Part shown: one piece after another, positions 9,894-21,560 of the stretch | How the letters are laid out: each line of letters starts with the position of its first letter | Numbering within the stretch: the stretch's first letter is position 1 | Source of the DNA: Acanthosepion lycidas | Lineage: Eukaryota > Mollusca > Cephalopoda > Sepiida > Sepiidae | Reading direction: 5' to 3' | DNA length: 64,000 nucleotides | Assembly (NCBI GenBank): GCA_963932145.1 | Contig: OZ010578.1 | Coordinates: 39,504,601 to 39,568,600 of the forward strand | Position numbers and translations under genes: made by a program | Notes under the pieces: model-generated | Told to the model about the DNA's origin: nothing | What the model saw: only the letters and a program-made list of their open reading frames with translations | The model's database searches: none

Positions 9894-10011
9894 CAGCTCG
9901 TATACTAAGGAAAGTATAATGTAACTAAACTGCGGGCAGGAGGTCAGATATGATCTTCATCATCCGGCCAAAACATCTGTGTCGTGGATTATCGTAATCT
10001 AAGTAATAATT

Positions 10012-10270
10012 GGCACGGTGAGGTAATGGATAGCGGCTCGCATTGAAAAATCGGAGAGTTCGAATTCCAGTCGAATCCATTATGCTAAGACCCTTGGAAA
10101 AGGTACGGATCCTTTACTTCTTTCCCCAGCTATAGGTAAGTATAGACCAGGTTCTATAGCCTTGGATGGCAACTGGTCTACCGCAAATGAAAATGGCAAC
10201 CCACTGCAGGAAGAAATCTCCCTCTTCAGTCATGTATCGAAAGATACATAATTGCCTAAGCGTGTATCAA
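10012..10270 (+). mobile_element. tRNA-derived SINE, copy 1
   Basis: The head GGCACGGTGAGGTAATGGAT AGCG resembles a tRNA D-arm/A box, and GAGTTCGAATTCC is a good B box about 45 bp later, so an internal pol III promoter can be read directly. The body has ACTGGTCTACCGCAAATGAA, CCACTGCAGGAAGAAATCTC and TCAGTCATGTATCGAAAGAT. A full-length reverse-strand copy at 49,362-49,612 shares head, body and tail. Mobilised by a partner LINE in general for this class; the partner here is unknown. No clear flanking duplication was found. Confidence 0.8.
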
Positions 10271-10369
10271 GGGATATAACTGGCTAAAGAAATAATTGAA
10301 ATGCAAAAGATTATATTAATGATTATTACAAATATACTTAAAAAAAACTCTTTCAATAATACCCCCACC

Positions 10370-10391
10370 AAAAAAAAAAAAAAAAAAAAAA
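10370..10391 (+). repeat. Poly-A run
   Basis: About 22 A residues after CCCCCACC. Could be a retroposon tail, but no element body was identified just upstream. Confidence 0.8.
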
Positions 10392-10523
10392 CTTCATGTA
10401 GATTAGATTGTAGATGGCAAATTTCGTAATTAACAGCAAACCATTAATAACCTGAAAATTAAATAACCTCGTTAGATCGAGTCTTTTCATATTGATGTCT
10501 TTCATAGGGCCAAACCCGTTCAG

Positions 10524-10570
10524 AAATGTCTAAACTCTCAGCTGTACAGGATGGCTTTCTCAGGTCGATG
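10524..10570 (+). repeat. Dispersed repeat C, copy 2
   Basis: Partner of 6,263-6,312; see that entry. The interval 10,571-11,040 that follows shows no recognised feature. Confidence 0.5.
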
Positions 10571-11044
10571 GTTAAAATGGATAGGAGGACGTGAATCCTG
10601 TGGCTCTAGACGAAAATCACTCTTCTTCAAATCACTTGAGGACTTTCAACAACAGTAACAACTAAAATGGATAGCACGTGTTATTCGAATAGAAAATAGC
10701 GACATAATCTACACGTTGGCTTTCCATACAAACGTAAACGAAAAGTTAGGAGGAAAGCCTGTTGAATAATGTAATGATCAATAACATTTAGTGCACTTGA
10801 GAATGTTATTCTTCTTACAAAACGATCAATGAATGCCAAATGTTTCCTTATCTGGAAACGGTCAATATTACCATTAGCATTACTATTTTATCTCAAAACG
10901 ATTGCAACCATGGTAAACATGTTTTCCGACCAGACCTATTCTGTGTCGTTTTAAATGCACAATCCAAGATACAATCCAAAAATACTTTTAAATATTTTGT
11001 GGGCGGGGTTACTGGCACCAAAACAAGGTAAAATGTCCATGCAA

Positions 11045-12085
11045 TCATATGTCCAAAAGGCCATCGTTGTACCTCAACACATCAACCCAAAACAAATGTT
11101 CAAAATATCCTTCGATTGCTTCTACACACGGATGTACCCGTCGGATTATTGACTTGCGGACCCTTTCAAATACTCCCACACTGTGTCGAATAGTTTTGCA
11201 GGCCCCCATGACACGTTGATGAAACGTCTCTGCATTATTAACGTCTTCTGCATAAAACAATTCTTTTAGGTGAACCGACAGATAAAAATCCAAAAGATTG
11301 AGGTCGGAGAAACGTGCAGGTCATGGAACCGGTCCTCCCCTAGCTGTCCATCTTTCATGGGAGATATCAGCCAGTGCATCCCGAACAATGTCACCAAAAA
11401 TATGCTGTAGCTCAATCGTGCATGAACCACATATGTCTTCGTATTAGAAGAGGTACATCTAGCAGGTATGGAATGCTGTTTGAAATAAAATCCCTGAAGA
11501 CAGCTCCTGCAAGACGCGCTGAGTGAACATATGGGCCTACCAGACAGTCACCTACAATTCCAACCAACACATTAATCGTAAACAGATACTGGCGTCTAAC
11601 CTGTATTGTACCATGTTGGTTGTGTAAATTTGTTTTTCCATCTCTTCCAAATTTTGCCACATCCGTAAACAACACTGAAGTGAATAAATCGGCATTTTGT
11701 GCAATACACCATCGGCAAAAATTCTCCTGTGGTGAGTAATCAGAAGGCGAAAGATCCTTCACACGTTGCATATGATACAGATAGAGGAGCTACTCTTGAA
11801 TTACCCTCCATAAGTCACTATGAGATATAAGACACTCTTGAGCCACATGACGTGTGCTGATATCTGGATCGTCCCAGGCAGCCAGTAGAAGGCGTTCTTC
11901 GTTATCAGTCTTCCTCGAGCCATAATGTATGGTGCCACTGATCCTGTCTCTGGCAAGTCGACGATAAACAGCATCAAAGGTTGGATGATCGGTTGCCTTC
12001 AATCTGGAAACGCAATCTGATACAGCTGTGCAGCCTGGTACCCGTTACCCTTCGCGCGGTTGTATGTAAAACTCATATCTGCCTG
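11045..12085 (-). pseudogene. Mariner-like DNA transposon, transposase remnant (DUF4817/HTH type)
   Basis: Reading down the minus strand, blocks of one transposase appear in order. They are YNRAKGNGYQAAQLYQIAFP (N-terminal helix-turn-helix, about 12,070-12,010), HPTFDAVYRRL (11,985), then STRHVAQECLISHSDLWRVI, LSPSDYSPQENFCRWCI and VLFTDVAKFGRDG with the first catalytic Asp (about 11,660). Next come GDCLVGPYVHSARLAGAVFR and HMWFMHD with the second Asp (11,412), then FSDLNLLDFYL with the third acidic site (about 11,290). HLKELFYAEDVNN and GVFERVRKSIIRR...CVEAIEGYFEHLF close the C terminus. The layout matches the insect/arachnid-type mariner family with HDGAPAH and RSPDLNPLDFFLWGHLKEL motifs. 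It is dead: a frameshift near 11,990, a stop at the Gly after HD, a frameshift before the third motif, and a Trp-to-stop change near 11,310. Inverted terminal repeats were not found. Confidence 0.85.
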
Positions 12086-12092
12086 CTCACGA

Positions 12093-12420
12093 TACGCTTT
12101 TGAACTCTATCAAGGTTGAAGAGCGAGGTCTGGTCAGTTCCCACCCAAATATGGCAACAGTAATCTAGTTTTCGTCTGATCTGTCTCTTGTTAAGTTAGA
12201 GGATAGCAGGAGGAGTCAGGAGCTTATTGAAACGGTACAGAGAGCCGACCATTTTACCTGCATCCTTAGCAATGGATCGTATGTTTCACATGAGGTCGGG
12301 TGTGAGTTTGAAGTGCAACAGTCTTTCAAGGCACGGTTCTTTCCCACGAGGACCTCTGTTCATCCTGATTAGGGTGGGTGGTTTGTTCGGGGTCAGATCG
12401 GCGGTGATGGAATGTAACTT
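12093..12420 (-). pseudogene. Jockey/CR1-like LINE, C-terminal reverse transcriptase fragment
   Basis: The minus-strand frame reads GKEPCLERLLHFKLTPDLM, then SIAKDAGKMVGSLYRF, LTPPAIL, then IRRKLDYCCHIWVGTDQTSL and FNLDRVQKRIV. This order (LxFxxDLxW...KxxGxLYR...LTPxxxLxLYKxxIRPxxEYCCHIW...LDRVQKRI) is the thumb region following the RT domain of jockey/CR1-type LINEs. Two in-frame stops break it (Trp after DLM and Tyr after AIL positions). It ends at the N terminus of the mariner-like remnant, which may have inserted into it. Confidence 0.8.
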
Positions 12421-12435
12421 GTTTGGTCTTCACAA

Positions 12436-12488
12436 ATAACGAAGGGGAATTGAAAATCGGAGAGCCGAGTTCGAATTCCAGTCATGTT
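12436..12488 (+). mobile_element. SINE fragment, copy 3
   Basis: TTGAAAATCGGAGAGCCGAG TTCGAATTCCAGTC matches the B-box part of the SINE at 10,012. The A-box head and the body are missing. Confidence 0.6.
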
Positions 12489-12544
12489 CGTTGTATTTAC
12501 TTTTTCCTTATAGCTGATCTTTGCAACCATATAAACGTCTTCGA

Positions 12545-12741
12545 CATACCTTCTTTTTCAGGAGTGGAATACTGATTTAATCAAGAAAAGAGTAAGTACA
12601 GTTGGTCAGAACAGACATTTGATCAGTTGTTTATATGTTGTGGACAGATATATTATTGATCTAAAATTTTAGGAATTTTGTTAAAGCTTGCTTAAAATTA
12701 TTCTTGGTTATATTTTTCCATTGTTGTACATGTTTATCCTT
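12545..12741 (-). pseudogene. LINE fragment hosting the satellite: segment downstream of the array
   Basis: Continuing on the minus strand out of the last satellite unit, the frame reads IKLEQERIKDKHVQQWKNIT then KNNFKQALTKFLKF. A decayed stretch follows (INNISVHNI, TTDQMSVLTN). In LINEs of this type NAEWIKxExEK is followed by an acidic linker and a (W/K)SPGxDxVxNxWLK block just before the RT fingers. The spacing and the pattern WKNITxxxxxxALTK fit. At least two stops are present. It is the 3' side (in the element's sense) of the same copy as 48,546-49,155, split by the 43-bp array. Confidence 0.7.
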
Positions 12742-15700
12742 TATTCTTTCTTGTTCTAATTTGATCCCCTCTGCATTGCTTTTATATTCTTTCTTGTTCT
12801 AATTTGATCCCCTCTGCATTGCTTTTATATTCTTTCTTGTTCTAATTTGATCCACTCTGCATTGCTTTTATATTCTTTCTTGTTCTAATTTGATCCACTC
12901 TGCATTGCTTTTATATTCTTTCTTGTTCTAATTTGATCCACTATGCATTGCTTTTATATTCTTTCTTGTTCTAATTTGATCCCCTCTGCATTGCTTTTAT
13001 ATTCTTTCTTGTTCTAATTTGATCCCCTCTGCATTGCTTTTATATTCTTTCTTGTTCTAATTTGATCCCCTCTGCATTGCTTTTATATTCTTTCTTGTTC
13101 TAATTTGATCCCCTCTGCATTGCTTTTATATTCTTTCTTGTTCTAATTTGATCCCCTCTGCATTGCTTTTATATTCTTTCTTGTTCTAATTTGATCCCCT
13201 CTGCATTGCTTTTATATTCTTTCTTGTTCTAATTTGATCCACTCTGCATTGCTTTTATATTCTTTCTTGTTCTAATTTGATCCACTATGCATTGCTTTTA
13301 TATTCTTTCTTGTTCTAATTTGATCCCCTCTGCATTGCTTTTATATTCTTTCTTGTTCTAATTTGATCCCCTCTGCATTGCTTTTATATTCTTTCTTGTT
13401 CTAATTTGATCCCCTCTGCATTGCTTTTATATTCTTTCTTGTTCTAATTTGATCCCCTCTGCATTGCTTTTATATTCTTTCTTGTTCTAATTTGATCCCC
13501 TCTGCATTGCTTTTATATTCTTTCTTGTTCTAATTTGATCCACTCTGCATTGCTTTTATATTCTTTCTTGTTCTAATTTGATCCCGTCTGCATTGCTTTT
13601 ATATTCTTTCTTGTTCTAATTTGATCCCCTCTGCATTGCTTTTATATTCTTTCTTGTTCTAATTTGATCCCCTCTGCATTGCTTTTATATTCTTTCTTGT
13701 TCTAATTTGATCCCCTCTGCATTGTTTTTATATTCTTTCTTGTTCTAATTTGATCCCCTCTGCATTGCTTTTATATTCTTTCTTGTTCTAATTTGATCCC
13801 CTCTGCATTGATTTTATATTCTTTCATGTTCTAATTTGATCCACTCTGCATTGCTTTTATATTCTTTCTTGTTCTAATTTGATCCACTCTGCATTGCTTT
13901 TATATTCTTTCTTGTTCTAATTTGATCCCCTCTGCATTGCTTTTATATTCTTTCTTGTTCTAATTTGATCCACTCTGCATTGCTTTTATATTCTTTCTTG
14001 TTCTAATTTGATCCCCTCTGCATTGATTTTATATTCTTTCTTGTTCTAATTTGATCCACTCTGCATTGCTTTTATATTCTTTCTTGTTCTAATTTGATGC
14101 CCTCTGCATTGATTTTATATTCTTTCTTGGTCTAATTTGATACACTCTGCATTGCTTTTATATTCTTTCTTGTTCTAATTTGATCCCCTCTGCATTGCTT
14201 TTATATTCTTTCTTGTTCTAATTTGATCCCCTCTGCATTGCTTTTATATTCTTTCTTGTTCTAATTTGATCCCCTCTGCATTGTTTTTATATTCTTTCTT
14301 TTCTAATTTGATCCCCTCTGCATTGCTTTTATATTCTTTCTTGTTCTAATTTGATCCCCTCTGCATTGCTTTTATATTCTTTCTTGTTCTAATTTGATCC
14401 CCTCTGCATTGCTTTTATATTCTTTCTTGTTCTAATTTGATCCCCTCTGCATTGCTTTTATATTCTTTCTTGTTCTAATTTGATGCCCTCTGCATTGATT
14501 TTATATTCTTTCTTGTTCTAATTTGATACACTCTGCATTGCTTTTATATTCTTTCTTGTTCTAATTTGATCCCCTCTGCATTGCTTTTATATTCTTTCTT
14601 GTTCTAATTTGATCCCCTCTGCATTGCTTTTATATTCTTTCTTGTTCTAATTTGATCCCCTCTGCATTGCTTTTATATTCTTTCTTGTTCTAATTTGATC
14701 CCCTCTGCATTGCTTTTATATTCTTTCTTGTTCTAATTTGATACACTCTGCATTGCTATTATATTCTTTCTTGTTCTAATTTGATGCCCTCTGCATTGAT
14801 TTTATATTCTTTCTTGTTCTAATTTGATGCCCTCTGCATTGATTTTATATTCTTTCTTGTTCTAATTTGATACACTCTGCATTGCTTTTATATTCTTTCT
14901 TGTTCTAATTTGATCCCCTCTGCATTGCTTTTATATTCTTTCTTGTTCTAATTTGATCCCCTCTGCATTGCTTTTATATTCTTTCTTGCTCTAATTTGAT
15001 CCCCTCTGCATTGATTTTATATTCTTTCTTGTTCTAATTTGATCCCCTCTGCATTGCTTTTATATTCTTTCTTGTTCTAATTTGATGCCCTCTGCATTGA
15101 TTTTATATTCTTTCTTGTTCTAATTTGATGCCCTCTGCATTGATTTTATATTCTTTCTTGTTCTAATTTGATACACTCTGCATTGCTTTTATATTCTTTC
15201 TTGTTCTAATTTGATCCCCTCTGCATTGCTTTTATATTCTTTCTTGTTCTAATTTGATCCCCTCTGCATTGCTTTTATATTCTTTCTTGTTCTAATTTGA
15301 TCCCGTCTGCATTGCTTTTATATTCTTTCTTGTTCTAATTTGATCCCCTCTGCATTGCTTTTATATTCTTTCTTGTTCTAATTTGATCCCCTCTGCATTG
15401 CTTTTATATTCCTTCTTGTTCTAATTTGATCCCCTCTGCATTGTTTTTATATTCTTTCTTGTTCTAATTTGATCCCCTCTGCATTGCTTTTATATTCTTT
15501 CTTGTTCTAATTTGATCCCCTCTGCATTGATTTTATATTCTTTCTTGTTCTAATTTGATCCACTCTGCATTGCTTTTATATTCTTTCTTGGTCTAATTTG
15601 ATACACTCTGCATTGCTTTTATATTCTTTCTTGTTCTAATTTGATCCCCTCTGCATTGCTTTTATATTCTTTCTTGTTCTAATTTGATCCCCTCTGCATT

Positions 15701-18700
15701 GCTTTTATATTCTTTCTTGTTCTAATTTGATCCCCTCTGCATTGTTTTTATATTCTTTCTTTTCTAATTTGATCCCCTCTGCATTGCTTTTATATTCTTT
15801 CTTGTTCTAATTTGATCCCCTCTGCATTGCTTTTATATTCTTTCTTGTTCTAATTTGATCCCCTCTGCATTGCTTTTATATTCTTTCTTGTTCTAATTTG
15901 ATCCCCTCTGCATTGCTTTTATATTCTTTCTTGTTCTAATTTGATGCCCTCTGCATTGATTTTATATTCTTTCTTGTTCTAATTTGATACACTCTGCATT
16001 GCTTTTATATTCTTTCTTGTTCTAATTTGATCCCCTCTGCATTGCTTTTATATTCTTTCTTGTTCTAATTTGATCCCCTCTGCATTGCTTTTATATTCTT
16101 TCTTGTTCTAATTTGATCCCCTCTGCATTGCTTTTATATTCTTTCTTGTTCTAATTTGATCCCCTCTGCATTGCTTTTATATTCTTTCTTGTTCTAATTT
16201 GATACACTCTGCATTGGTATTATATTCTTTCTTGTTCTAATTTGATGCCCTCTGCATTGATTTTATATTCTTTCTTGTTCTAATTTGATGCCCTCTGCAT
16301 TGATTTTATATTCTTTCTTGTTCTAATTTGATACACTCTGCATTGCTTTTATATTCTTTCTTGTTCTAATTTGATCCCCTCTGCATTGCTTTTATATTCT
16401 TTCTTGTTCTAATTTGATCCCCTCTGCATTGCTTTTATATTCTTTTTTGTTCTAATTTGATCCCCTCTGCATTGCTTTTATATTCTTTCTTGTTCTAATT
16501 TGATCCCCTCTGCATTGCTTTTATATTCTTTCTTGTTCTAATTTGATGCCCTCTGCATTGATTTTATATTCTTTCTTGTTCTAATTTGATGCACTCTGCA
16601 TTGATTTTATATTCTTTCTTGTTCTAATTTGATACACTCTGCATTGCTTTTATATTCTTTCTTGTTCTAATTTGATCCCCTCTGCATTGCTTTTATATTC
16701 TTTCTTGTTCTAATTTGATCCCCTCTGCATTGCTTTTATATTCTTTCTTGTTCTAATTTGATCCCCTCTGCATTGCTTTTATATTCTTTCTTGTTCTAAT
16801 TTGATCCCCTGTGCATTGCTTTTATATTCTTTCTTGTTCTAATTTGATCAACTCTGCATTGCTTTTATATTCTTTCTTGTTCTAATTTGATCCCCTCTGC
16901 ATTGCTTTTATATTCTTTCTTGTTCTAATTTGATACACTCTGCATTGCTTTTATATTCTTTCTTGTTCTAATTTGATGCCCTCTGCATTGATTTTATATT
17001 CTTTCTTGTTCTAATTTGATGCCCTCTGCATTGATTTTATATTCTTTCTTGTTCTAATTTGATCCCCTCTGCATTGCTTTTATATTCTTTCTTGTTCTAA
17101 TTTGATCCCCTCTGCATTGCTTTTATATTCTTTCTTGTTCTAATTTGATCCCCTCTGCATTGCTTTTATATTCTTTCTTGTTCTAATTTGATACACTCTG
17201 CATTGCTTTTATATTCTTTCTTGTTCTAATTTGATGCCCTCTGCATTGATTTTATATTCTTTCTTGTTCTAATTTGATGCCCTCTGCATTGATTTTATAT
17301 TCTTTCTTGTTCTAATTTGATACACTCTGCATTGCTTTTATATTCTTTCTTGTTCTAATTTGATCCCCTCTGCATTGCTTTTATATTCTTTCTTGTTCTA
17401 ATTTGATCCCCTCTGCATTGCTTTTATATTCTTTCTTGTTCTAATTTGATCCCCTGTGCATTGCTTTTATATTCTTTCTTGTTCTAATTTGATCCCCTCT
17501 GCATTGCTTTTATATTCTTTCTTGTTCTAATTTGATACACTCTGCATTGCTTTTATATTCTTTCTTGTTCTAATTTGATGCCCTCTGCATTGATTTTATA
17601 TTCTTTCTTGTTCTAATTTGATGCCCTCTGCATTGATTTTATATTCTTTCTTGTTCTAATTTGATACACTCTGCATTGCTTTTATATTCTTTCTTGTTCT
17701 AATTTGATCCCCTCTGCATTGCTTTTATATTCTTTCTTGTTCTAATTTGATCCCCTCTGCATTGCTTTTATATTCTTTCTTGTTCTAATTTGATCCCCTC
17801 TGCATTGCTTTTATATTCTTTCTTGTTCTAATTTGATCCACTCTGCATTGCTTTTATATTCTTTCTTGTTCTAAATTGATGCCCTCTGCATTGATTTTAT
17901 ATTCTTTCTTGTTCTAATTTGATGCCCTCTGCATTGATTTTATATTCTTTCTTGTTCTAATTTGATACACTCTGCATTGCTTTTATATTCCTTCTTGTTC
18001 TAATTTGATCCCCTCTGCATTGCTTTTATATTCTTTCTTGTTCTAATTTGATCCCCTCTGCATTGCTTTTATATTCTTTCTTGTTCTAATTTGATCCCCT
18101 CTACATTGCTTTTATATTCTTTCTTGTTCTAATTTGATCCCCTGTGCATTGCTTTTATATTCTTTCTTGTTCTAATTTGATCAACTCTGCATTGCTTTTA
18201 TATTCTTTCTTGTTCTAATTTGATCCCCTCTGCATTGCTTTTATATTCTTTCTTGTTCTAATTTGATACACTCTGCATTGCTTTTATATTCTTTCTTGTT
18301 CTAATTTGATGCCCTCTGCATTGATTTTATATTCTTTCTTGTTCTAATTTGATGCCCTCTGCATTGATTTTATATTCTTTCTTGTTCTAATTTGATCCCC
18401 TCTGCATTGCTTTTATATTCTTTCTTGTTCTAATTTGATCCCCTCTGCATTGCTTTTATATTCTTTCTTGTTCTAATTTGATCCCCTCTGCATTGCTTTT
18501 ATATTCTTTCTTGTTCTAATTTGATACACTCTGCATTGCTTTTATATTCTTTCTTGTTCTAATTTGATGCCCTCTGCATTGATTTTATATTCTTTCTTGT
18601 TCTAATTTGATGCCCTCTGCATTGATTTTATATTCTTTCTTGTTCTAATTTGATACACTCTGCATTGCTTTTATATTCTTTCTTGTTCTAATTTGATCCC

Positions 18701-18999
18701 CTCTGCATTGCTTTTATATTCTTTCTTGTTCTAATTTGATCCCCTCTGCATTGCTTTTATATTCTTTCTTGTTCTAATTTGATCCCCTCTGCATTGCTTT
18801 TATATTCTTTCTTGTTCTAATTTGATCCCCTCTGCATTGCTTTTATATTCTTTCTTGTTCTAATTTGATCCCCTCTGCATTGCTTTTATATTCTTTCTTG
18901 TTCTAATTTGATACACTCTGCATTGCTTTTATATTCTTTCTTGTTCTAATTTGATGCCCTCTGCATTGATTTTATATTCTTTCTTGTTCTAATTTGATG

Positions 19000-21560
19000 C
19001 CCTCTGCATTGATTTTATATTCTTTCTTGTTCTAATTTGATACACTCTGCATTGCTTTTATATTCTTTCTTGTTCTAATTTGATCCCCTCTGCATTGCTT
19101 TTATATTCTTTCTTGTTCTAATTTGATCCCCTCTGCATTGCTTTTATATTCTTTCTTGTTCTAATTTGATGCCCTCTGCATTGATTTTATATTCTTTCTT
19201 GTTCTAATTTGATACACTCTGCATTGCTTTTATATTCTTTCTTGTTCTAATTTGATCCCCTCTGCATTGCTTTTATATTCTTTCTTGTTCTAATTTGATC
19301 CCCTCTGCATTGCTTTTATATTCTTTCTTGTTCTAATTTGATCCCCTCTGCATTACTTTTATATTCTTTCTTGTTCTAATTTGATCCCCTCTGCATTGCT
19401 TTTATATTCTTTCTTGTTCTAATTTGATGCCCTCTGCATTGATTTTATATTCTTTCTTGTTCTAATTTGATGCCCTCTGCATTGATTTTATATTCTTTCT
19501 TGTTCTAATTTGATACACTCTGCATTGCTTTTATATTCTTTCTTGTTCTAATTTGATCCCCTCTGCATTGCTTTTATATTCTTTCTTGTTCTAAATTGAT
19601 CCTCTCTGCATTGCTTTTATATTCTTTTTTGTTCTAATTTGATCCCCTCTGCATTGATTTTATATTCTTTCTTGTTCTAATTTGATCCCCTCTGCATTGA
19701 TTTTATATTCTTTCTTGTTCTAATTTGATCCACTATGCATTGCTTTTATATTCTTTCTTGTTCTAATTTGATCCACTCTGCATTGCTTTTATATTCTTTC
19801 TTGTTCTAATTTGATCCCCTCTGCATTGCTTTTATATTCTTTCTTGTTCTAATTTGATCCCCTCTGCATTGCTTTTATATTCTTTCTTGTTCTAATTTGA
19901 TCCCCTCTGCATTGATTTTATATTCTTTCTTGTTCTAATTTGATCAACTCTGCATTACTTTTATATTCTTTCTTGTTCTAATTTGGTCCACTCTGTATTG
20001 CTTTTATATTCTTTCTTGTTCTAATTTGATCCCCTCTGCATTGCTTTTATATTCTTTCTATTTCTAATTTGATCCCCTCTGCATTGCTTTTATATTCTTT
20101 CTTGTTCTAATTTGATCCACTCTGCATTGCTTTTATATTCTTTCTTGTTCTAATTTGATCCCCTCTGCATTGCTTTTATATTCTTTCTTGTTCTAATTTG
20201 ATCCCCTCTGCATTGCTTTTATATTCTTTCTTGTTCTAATTTGATCCCCTCTGCATTGCTTTTATATTCTTTCTTGTTCTAATTTGATCCCCTCTGCATT
20301 GCTTTTATATTCTTTCTTGTTCTAATTTGATCCCCTCTGCATTGCTTTTATATTCTTTCTTGTTCTAATTTGATACACTCTGCATTGCTTTTATATTCTT
20401 TCTTGTTCTAATTTGATGCCCTCTGCATTGATTTTATATTCTTTCTTGTTCTAATTTGATGCCCTCTGCATTGATTTTATATTCTTTCTTGTTCTAATTT
20501 GATACACTCTGCATTGCTTTTATATTCTTTCTTGTTCTAATTTGATCCCCTCTGCATTGCTTTTATATTCTTTCTTGTTCTAATTTGATCCCCTCTGCAT
20601 TGCTTTTATATTCTTTCTTGTTCTAATTTGATGCCCTCTGCATTGATTTTATATTCTTTCTTGTTCTAATTTGATACACTCTGCATTGCTTTTATATTCT
20701 TTCTTGTTCTAATTTGATCCCCTCTGCATTGCTTTTATATTCTTTCTTGTTCTAATTTGATCCCCTCTGCATTGCTTTTATATTCTTTCTTGTTCTAATT
20801 TGATCCCCTCTGCATTACTTTTATATTCTTTCTTGTTCTAATTTGATCCCCTCTGCATTGCTTTTATATTCTTTCTTGTTCTAATTTGATGCCCTCTGCA
20901 TTGATTTTATATTCTTTCTTGTTCTAATTTGATGCCCTCTGCATTGATTTTATATTCTTTCTTGTTCTAATTTGATACACTCTGCATTGCTTTTATATTC
21001 TTTCTTGTTCTAATTTGATCCCCTCTGCATTGCTTTTATATTCTTTCTTGTTCTAAATTGATCCTCTCTGCATTGCTTTTATATTCTTTTTTGTTCTAAT
21101 TTGATCCCCTCTGCATTGATTTTATATTCTTTCTTGTTCTAATTTGATCCCCTCTGCATTGATTTTATATTCTTTCTTGTTCTAATTTGATCCACTATGC
21201 ATTGCTTTTATATTCTTTCTTGTTCTAATTTGATCCACTCTGCATTGCTTTTATATTCTTTCTTGTTCTAATTTGATCCCCTCTGCATTGCTTTTATATT
21301 CTTTCTTGTTCTAATTTGATCCCCTCTGCATTGCTTTTATATTCTTTCTTGTTCTAATTTGATCCCCTCTGCATTGATTTTATATTCTTTCTTGTTCTAA
21401 TTTGATCAACTCTGCATTACTTTTATATTCTTTCTTGTTCTAATTTGGTCCACTCTGTATTGCTTTTATATTCTTTCTTGTTCTAATTTGATCCCCTCTG
21501 CATTGCTTTTATATTCTTTCTATTTCTAATTTGATCCCCTCTGCATTGCTTTTATATTCT
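19000..21560. repeat. Satellite sub-block duplicated with a 1,462-bp (34-unit) shift
   Basis: Rare variants recur with a constant offset: CATTACTTTT at 19,351 and 20,813, and the TATTTCTAATTT unit at 20,059 and 21,521. The offset is exactly 34 x 43 bp. Outer boundaries are approximate. Confidence 0.75.
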
